From a virus, in the IMG/VR virus record IMGVR_UViG_3300036983_000059, positions 1 through 56,440 of that record: DNA of 56,440 nt. One strand, given 5' to 3'. Under the pieces are notes generated by a model. It ran no database searches, had not been told where the DNA came from, and saw nothing but the letters and a program-made list of their open reading frames with translations. Position 1 is the first letter of the stretch. Each line of letters starts with the position of its first letter. The translations under genes were made by a program, and so were the position numbers. Below, piece after piece: positions 51,498 through 56,440 of this stretch.

Positions 51498-51824
51498 ATG
51501 AAGTTTGAAACTTTAAACGAAAGAATAACGCTTCAAAAAGAGATAAAAGTTTTGGATTCTTTAGGCGGGGCAGTTACTTCTTGGGTAGATATTGCAACGA
51601 TATGGGCAGGTATAATTGAAGAATTAAGCAACGATACAAGCAAAGAAAAAGATCAAGTTCAAAGCTTTATAAAAGCAAAAATAACAATAAGGTTTAGAAC
51701 TGGAATATCTACTTTGCAAAGGGTAAAATATGGCAATAGATATTTCTCTATTTTATCTGCAATAAATAAGGACGGAAAAAATGAACAATTAGTTTTAAAA
51801 TGTAAGGAGGCGCCATCATGCTAA
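51498..51824 (+). CDS. Head-tail adaptor (head closure protein, SPP1 gp16-like)
   Basis: 108 residues. The pattern LNERITLQKEI, WVDIATIWAGI, KITIRFRTGIS, VKYGNRYFSILSA is typical of head-tail adaptors. It seals the neck after packaging. It overlaps the next gene by seven bases. Confidence 0.88.
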   Translation: MKFETLNERITLQKEIKVLDSLGGAVTSWVDIATIWAGIIEELSNDTSKEKDQVQSFIKAKITIRFRTGISTLQRVKYGNRYFSILSAINKDGKNEQLVLKCKEAPSC

Positions 51825-52192
51825 TAAGGGTAGAATTGAATGGGGCTAATTATGCAAGAAGAACTTTATTTGGATTGAGTAGTAAAGTTAAACAAAAAAT
51901 TAACCAAGAGACTATGAAATCAGCAATAAATATACAAACGCAAGCTAAAAGGTTATGTGCTGTAGATACTGGTAGACTCAGATCAAGTATAATGGTGCAA
52001 CGCTTAGATAAAGGTTTAATTTCTATTGGAACTAATGTAACATATGCTCCTTATTTGGAGTATGGAACAAGAAGGCAAAGAGCGCAACCATTTTTAACGC
52101 CAGCATTCAATCAAGAAAAGCCAAGATATATTGAGGCTATTAAAGAATTAACAAAGTCCAATGCATTAGAAAGATTGCTTGGTATACGATAA
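51818..52192 (+). CDS. HK97 gp10-like neck/tail protein
   Basis: 124 residues. VDTGRLRSSI and VTYAPYLEYGTRRQRAQPF are the conserved family motifs. It belongs to the tail completion/neck module and overlaps both neighbours by a few bases. Confidence 0.9.
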   Translation: MLIRVELNGANYARRTLFGLSSKVKQKINQETMKSAINIQTQAKRLCAVDTGRLRSSIMVQRLDKGLISIGTNVTYAPYLEYGTRRQRAQPFLTPAFNQEKPRYIEAIKELTKSNALERLLGIR

Positions 52193-52590
52193 TGAGCTCA
52201 ATATATGCAGTACAAGCTGCGATATATGCGACTCTTACAGTAGATTCTCAATTAATGGGCTTAGTAAAAGGTGTATTTGATGACGTTGAAAAAAACCAAC
52301 AATTGCCATACATTACTTTTGGTCAACATGCGGAATTTAGGTTAGATACGTTTGATAAAATAGGAAAAGAAGTTGAAACAGAGTTGCACATATGGAGCTC
52401 ATATAAAGGCTTTAAGGAGTCGCTTGATATAATCAATAGAATTAATTCTTTGCTTGATTATCAAGCTTTAAGCGTCTCTGGCAATACATTAGTGTATTGT
52501 AGACTTGACGAAGTAATAAACACGAGAGATCCCGATAAAATAACAAGACATTCAATAATTAAAGTAAAAACAGTTGTCCAAAAGACATGA
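52192..52590 (+). CDS. Tail terminator-type protein (DUF3168-like)
   Basis: 132 residues. The start SIYAVQAAIYATLTVDSQLM, with LPYITFGQ and VETELHIWSSYKGFKE, follows the DUF3168 family pattern. These proteins cap the tail tube end before joining the head. It starts at the stop codon of the previous gene. Confidence 0.85.
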   Translation: MSSIYAVQAAIYATLTVDSQLMGLVKGVFDDVEKNQQLPYITFGQHAEFRLDTFDKIGKEVETELHIWSSYKGFKESLDIINRINSLLDYQALSVSGNTLVYCRLDEVINTRDPDKITRHSIIKVKTVVQKT

Positions 52591-52598
52591 GGTGAAAA

Positions 52599-52793
52599 AT
52601 GAATCAATCAACTATAAAAATAGTAATAAACTTATTATTAGCAATTCAAAATTTATGTGCTGCAGCGATTGAAGCAATATCGCAAGAGCAAGAAATAAAA
52701 TGTGATCACAAGAACAAAATGAGCACGACAGTTATGGGTGGGCCCATTTCTTGGATGTGCTCAGATTGTGGAGAAAATTACACAGATAAATAA
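52599..52793 (+). CDS. Small zinc-ribbon-like protein
   Basis: 64 residues, GAGGTG upstream. The C-terminal half has CDHKNKM and MCSDCGENY, a likely zinc-binding pair. A helical N-terminus precedes it. Its role in tail assembly is unknown. Confidence 0.5.
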   Translation: MNQSTIKIVINLLLAIQNLCAAAIEAISQEQEIKCDHKNKMSTTVMGGPISWMCSDCGENYTDK

Positions 52794-52805
52794 GGAGGAA
52801 ATAAA

Positions 52806-53201
52806 ATGTATAAAGGTAAATCGTCTTTAGTTCAAGTAGGTACAGATAACACAACTTGGAATACTGTTGCAGAAATGAATGATTTTTCGCTGAGTTTTAA
52901 AGGTAATAATATAGATTCAACAGTTTTCGCAGATACTTATGTAGGCAGAGTTCAAGGTTTAAAAGACACATCATATAAGTTTTCGGGTTTTTGGAAATAT
53001 AACGATGCTACCGGGCAAGTAGTAATACAAAATGCTTTTTTAAACGATACTGCATTGTATGTAAAAATATTGCCTGATGGAACAAATGGATGGAAGCAAC
53101 AAGTTAGAGTTTCTAATTTTGAAATAAGTGCCGCAGTTGATGGTGGTGTTGAGGTGTCTTTTGACCTTGAAGGCACTGGTGCTGTTACAGCACAACCATA
53201 A
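52806..53201 (+). CDS. Tail tube protein (first of two related genes)
   Basis: 131 residues. The pattern GKSSLVQVGTDNTTWN, IDSTVFADTYVGRVQGLKD and a C-terminal EISAAVDGGVEVSF is typical of TP901-like major tail proteins. Position before the tail chaperone supports this. It would build the tail tube. Confidence 0.75.
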   Translation: MYKGKSSLVQVGTDNTTWNTVAEMNDFSLSFKGNNIDSTVFADTYVGRVQGLKDTSYKFSGFWKYNDATGQVVIQNAFLNDTALYVKILPDGTNGWKQQVRVSNFEISAAVDGGVEVSFDLEGTGAVTAQP

Positions 53202-53215
53202 GGAGGTGATTTAAA

Positions 53216-54022
53216 TTGATAGCAGGACGAAAAGCGCAAGTTTATGTAAGCGGAGTTGCTACTGCTTTTGTAGGTGAAGCAACAACAAATGTTGCAGCTG
53301 ATAATAAAACTTATCAGGTAACAGATACGGTAAAACAAGTTTTTGATAGAAGTAACACAGTCAGAGTGCACGTGTTAGGAACAAATGGAACGGCTACTAC
53401 AGGAACAACAACTACAACTGTTAAATTAACAACTCATGGCTTAGTTAATGGCGATCTAATAGTAAATACAACAAGAGGCAATGCAGCAAGGATTATCACT
53501 TATGTGGATGTTGACACATTTACAGTAACAGCGATAACATCTCAAGCGTCAGGCGACACCTTACAAAGATGGCCTTCGGCTGCAACAACTCTATATGCCT
53601 TGAATAGGTTAAAAGGCCAAGTTGTTTTTGCTTCAGCAACTTCAAGAACTGTGAGAATTTCTGGAGATTATTTGCCAATGTCAGTCGCAGCTGAAGCTAA
53701 AGGATATTCATATTCATTAAAAGCGAATAATGCTGATAATACAGTTTTTGGTGCTGTTTGGGTATCTAGAGCACAAATATTAAAAGATATATCAGGAAAG
53801 TTAGAAGCGTTTTATTTAAATAGTTATTTTGTAGACGCTTTAGCAGCTGGGGTGCCAGTAGTTATTGAACTTTGGACAAACTCGGCTCTCTCATCTGATA
53901 TAAAAATTTGGGGACTTATAGCGTCAGAAGAAATAAGTGCGGCTGTAGATGGATTAGTAGAAGAAGGAGTCGATTTTGAAGGTGCTCCCGATATAGATGG
54001 CAGATCTGTTTCAATAGGTTAG
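53216..54022 (+). CDS. Second tail tube-like protein
   Basis: 268 residues from TTG 53216 (AAGGAGGTGATTTAAA upstream). It ends EISAAVDGLVEEGVDFEGAPD, clearly related to the end of the preceding protein. Extra strands in residues about 30-110 (VRVHVLGTNGTATTGT) may be a surface domain. The two may form different tube segments or one may be a decorated tube variant. A strong terminator follows. Confidence 0.7.
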   Translation: MIAGRKAQVYVSGVATAFVGEATTNVAADNKTYQVTDTVKQVFDRSNTVRVHVLGTNGTATTGTTTTTVKLTTHGLVNGDLIVNTTRGNAARIITYVDVDTFTVTAITSQASGDTLQRWPSAATTLYALNRLKGQVVFASATSRTVRISGDYLPMSVAAEAKGYSYSLKANNADNTVFGAVWVSRAQILKDISGKLEAFYLNSYFVDALAAGVPVVIELWTNSALSSDIKIWGLIASEEISAAVDGLVEEGVDFEGAPDIDGRSVSIG

Positions 54023-54027
54023 TATAA

Positions 54028-54060
54028 AATCCTGTGATATAAAAATTATCACAGGATTCT
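54028..54060 (+). terminator. Terminator after the tail tube genes
   Basis: AATCCTGTGATA (54028-54039) pairs perfectly with TATCACAGGATT (54047-54058), then CTTTC. This 12-bp stem may reduce expression of the downstream tail chaperone relative to the tube proteins. Confidence 0.8.
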
Positions 54061-54096
54061 TTCAATTAAATAAAAAATATTAAAGGAGAAAAAGTT

Positions 54097-54444
54097 ATGA
54101 ATTTAAGAGAAAAAATATTAAATATGAGTGATGTAAAAAAAGAATTAGTTGAAATTGAAGAATGGGAATGCAAAGTTGAAGTTAGAAGTTTATCAGGAAA
54201 AGAAAGAGCAAAAATATCAAGCAGTGCCGTAGATGGTAATGGAAAAGTAGATATGGAAAACATGTATCCAACAATCTTGATAGCGTCTTGCTTTGATCCT
54301 GAAACTGGTGAAAAGTTATTTACAGAAGGGGATAGAGATATTTTAAATACAAAAAATGCTTCAGCTCTAGAAAAGATTGCAGTAGTTGCAATGAGGCTTT
54401 CAGGGCTTAGCCAATCAGCAGAAAAACAAGCAATAAAAAACTAG
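54097..54444 (+). CDS. Tail assembly chaperone, short (G-type) product
   Basis: 115 residues with AAAGGAGAA upstream. The fold pattern (VEIEEWECKVEVRSLSGKER, then helices) matches G-type chaperones encoded before tape measures. It ends with ATA AAA AAC TAG, a programmed frameshift site. It binds the tape-measure protein during tail assembly. Confidence 0.85.
   Translation: MNLREKILNMSDVKKELVEIEEWECKVEVRSLSGKERAKISSSAVDGNGKVDMENMYPTILIASCFDPETGEKLFTEGDRDILNTKNASALEKIAVVAMRLSGLSQSAEKQAIKN
54435..54441 (+). promoter_or_regulatory. -1 ribosomal frameshift site of the tail chaperone
   Basis: A AAA AAC is in frame with the short gene, with its TAG stop immediately following (54442-54444). The -1 frame stays open to TAA 54609-54611. 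Confidence 0.9.
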
Positions 54445-54611
54445 AAACGCACCCCGAATTAATGTTTTATTATGATTTAGCGGAGAAATTGGGGTGCACA
54501 GTAGATCAATTGCTTTCTAATATAACGTCAGAAGAAATAACATATTGGAAAGCTAGAAGAATAATAAAGAATGAAGAGCAACGAAAAGCAGAGAAAGCAG
54601 GAAGGAGGTAA
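54441..54611 (+). CDS. Tail assembly chaperone, T-type extension reached by -1 frameshift
   Basis: After the slip, 56 residues follow: LETHPELMFYYDLAEKLG, then SNITSEEITYWKARRI and a basic end. The frameshifted product would be about 171 residues. This is the usual GT fusion form. The extension has no start site of its own, and its stop lies inside the ribosome site of the tape-measure gene. Confidence 0.88.
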   Translation, partial: LETHPELMFYYDLAEKLGCTVDQLLSNITSEEITYWKARRIIKNEEQRKAEKAGRR

Positions 54612-54615
54612 ATGT

Positions 54616-56440
54616 ATGGGACTAGGGTTAGAACTAATCTTGGGGGTTGACATATCTGCCTTAAGCTCAGGTTTTTCTAGAGCAAGCGACCAATTGCAAG
54701 CTTTTTCAGATAGAATACAAGAAACATCAAGTAACTTTATGACAGTAGGAAAAGTCGCAACAGCTGCAGGCTTAGGCATAGCAACTGGTTTAGGAATTGC
54801 TGTAAAAAAAGCTGCGGATTTTGAAGAACAATTATCAAGTATAAAAGCTGTTACTGGCTCAACAGAAGCTCAAATGGAAAGCTATAAAAAAATAGCAATT
54901 CAAGCTGGGATAGATACTAAATATTCAGCTGTTGAGGCGGCAAAAGGGATTGAAGAACTTGCAAAAGCAGGCGTATCAACAAAAGACATTGTAGGTGGTG
55001 GGCTAACAGCGGCGTTAAATTTAGCAACAGCTGGAGATTTGGATTTAGCCAGTGCTGCAGAGATCGCGTCTACAGCACTTAATGCCTTTAGAGACGATAA
55101 CTTGTCAGTAGCAGATGCAGGAAACATACTTGCAGGAACAGCTAACGCATCTGCTACTTCTGTAATTGAATTAAAGTCTAGTTTATCTGCAGTAGCTTCA
55201 GTTGCATCGGGTATAGGAATGACTTTTAAAGATACTAATACGGCTTTAGGAGTTTTTGCAAATAACGGGTTAAAAGGTTCTGATGCAGGAACGTCTTTAA
55301 AAACAATGTTAATGAACCTACAGCCAAATACAGATAAAGCTGCTCAGCTATTTAAGAAGTTACACTTAACAACGGCTCAGGGAGGAAGTGCTTTCTTCGA
55401 CGCTAGTGGAAAACTAAAAAGTTTATCTGATATAGCTGGACTACTACAGAGTAGCATGTCTGGGTTGAATCAAGCTCAGAGAATGCAGGCAATGCAAACA
55501 ATGTTTGGGTCAGATGCAATTAGGGCATCTAACATTCTGTTCAAAGAGGGCGCAAAAGGTGTCGCCAAGATGCAAGCAGAATTATCTAAAGTAACTGCAG
55601 CACAAGTTGCAGCCGACAAAATGAAAAATTTAAATGGAGCAATGGAACAATTAAGTGGATCATTTGATACAGCACTTATAGCAATAGGAACAGCCTTTTT
55701 GCCAGTATTAACTCAGTTAACTGCTTTGATTCAAAAAGGTGTTGATATGTTCAATAAGTTATCACCATCAATGCAAACTAACATAGCGATAGCAGCTGCA
55801 ATTACTTCAGGAGTTTTATTGTTAGGTGGAGGATTGGCTCTTTTAATTGGATTCTTGCCGATGATAACGGCAGGTTTTGCTTCTTTAAGTGGCGTTATGG
55901 CTGTATTAACAGGGCCTGTTGGATTGACTATAGCCGCAGTTGTTGCCCTAGGTGCTGGACTTGTTTATCTGTGGAATACTAACAAACAATTCAAAGATGG
56001 TGTAATGAAACTTTGGAATGAAATAAGTTATGAATTGGGCAATTTATCTAAATGGTGGAATAGCGTATGGCCAGGAATCAGCAAAACAATAATGGATGTA
56101 TGGAACAAAATAGTTGGTTATGTTGGCCCAATAGTGAAACAAGTGTGGGCAATTATATCGTCTCAATTTACTCAATTGCACAGTTGGTGGTTGAAAATAT
56201 GGCCAGACGTAAAGTTAGCCTTTGAAAATGTCTGGAATGCGATAATGGCTTTTGTAAAACCGCTTTTGGCAGGATTAAAGACTATTTTCGATGCTTGTTG
56301 GAATAATATTGACAACATAATAAAAACAGCAATGCGAACAATAACAACAGTAATTATTGCTGGGTTTGATATCGTAAAAGGTGCTGTAGAATTAGTTGTT
56401 AATGTTTTAACTGGTAAATGGAGTAAGGCGGGCGAAAGTT
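54616..56440 (+). CDS. Tail tape-measure protein, N-terminal part (continues at base 1)
   Basis: ATG 54616 follows GGAGG. The first 608 codons are open to the right end. A conserved tape-measure core is present: AADFEEQLSSIKAVTGSTEA-like pattern, FSAVEAAKGIEELAKAGV-like segment, and later hydrophobic stretches (ITSGVLLLGGGLALLIGFL, GPVGLTIAAVVALGAGLVYL). Trp-rich repeats near the end (KQVWAIISSQFTQLHSWW-type) are also usual. The last codon is split across the window junction and restores TTT with bases 1-2. Confidence 0.93.
   Translation, partial: MGLGLELILGVDISALSSGFSRASDQLQAFSDRIQETSSNFMTVGKVATAAGLGIATGLGIAVKKAADFEEQLSSIKAVTGSTEAQMESYKKIAIQAGIDTKYSAVEAAKGIEELAKAGVSTKDIVGGGLTAALNLATAGDLDLASAAEIASTALNAFRDDNLSVADAGNILAGTANASATSVIELKSSLSAVASVASGIGMTFKDTNTALGVFANNGLKGSDAGTSLKTMLMNLQPNTDKAAQLFKKLHLTTAQGGSAFFDASGKLKSLSDIAGLLQSSMSGLNQAQRMQAMQTMFGSDAIRASNILFKEGAKGVAKMQAELSKVTAAQVAADKMKNLNGAMEQLSGSFDTALIAIGTAFLPVLTQLTALIQKGVDMFNKLSPSMQTNIAIAAAITSGVLLLGGGLALLIGFLPMITAGFASLSGVMAVLTGPVGLTIAAVVALGAGLVYLWNTNKQFKDGVMKLWNEISYELGNLSKWWNSVWPGISKTIMDVWNKIVGYVGPIVKQVWAIISSQFTQLHSWWLKIWPDVKLAFENVWNAIMAFVKPLLAGLKTIFDACWNNIDNIIKTAMRTITTVIIAGFDIVKGAVELVVNVLTGKWSKAGES

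Overview
This window looks like one complete genome of a tailed siphophage with an HK97-type capsid, opened inside its tape-measure gene. The tape-measure reading frame leaves the right end at base 56440 and, if the ends are joined, continues in frame at base 1 and stops at 1394. All supported genes lie on the + strand. The DNA is strongly AT-rich, ribosome binding sites are strong AGGAGG types, the promoters are host sigma-A-like, and the lysis genes (amidase with an SLH-like segment, XhlA-like and LLH-like membrane proteins) are of a Gram-positive kind. A Clostridia-like Bacillota host is the best inference. No integrase, repressor or phage RNA polymerase was seen, so nothing supports lysogeny, although a small unrecognised gene could be a regulator.

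Layout. 1-6.5 kb: tape-measure C-terminus, a large composite tail hub/receptor-binding protein, a small tail protein, lysis genes and a strong terminator. 6.6-20.8 kb: early genes under repeated promoters, holding DNA replication and recombination (primase, ssDNA-binding-like protein, DnaE polymerase, RecA, Cas4/RecB-like nuclease, RuvC-like and second PD-(D/E)XK-like resolvases) around a nucleotide-metabolism block (all-alpha NTP pyrophosphatase, DUF4406, dNMP kinase-like protein, glycosyltransferase-like protein, thymidylate-synthase homologue with a cytosine-type Asp). 20.8-26.8 kb: secreted transglutaminase-like protein, membrane protein, MoxR-like AAA+ ATPase with a metallopeptidase/VWA partner, and a dCMP deaminase fused to a guanylate-kinase-like domain. 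26.8-29.8 kb: amidoligase, gamma-glutamylcyclotransferase-like protein and SNF2 helicase. 29.8-33.4 kb: a dense set of very small unknown genes. 33.4-33.8 kb: a non-coding stretch with a promoter and long RNA hairpins. 34.5-36.7 kb: terminase. 36.65-39.1 kb: an accessory island (long tRNA-Leu-like element, Cys-rich small protein, radical SAM/SPASM enzyme, ADP-ribosyltransferase, frame-broken relative of its N-terminal tag). 39.1-56.4 kb: portal, MuF, a 1642-residue adhesin-like structural protein, protease, major capsid protein, connectors, tail tube, tail chaperone with -1 frameshift and tape measure.

Working together, the early promoters would be read by host RNA polymerase to make replication, nucleotide and host-takeover proteins. 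The morphogenesis block follows as one co-directional array with few terminators. The points most worth checking are a possible modified-cytosine DNA pathway (10.2-13.2 kb plus the deaminase-kinase fusion), the structured RNA at 33.5-33.7 kb, the predicted portal-MuF frameshift fusion, the accessory island with a possible capsid-targeting tag, and two tRNA-like elements that are 35-45 nt too long.
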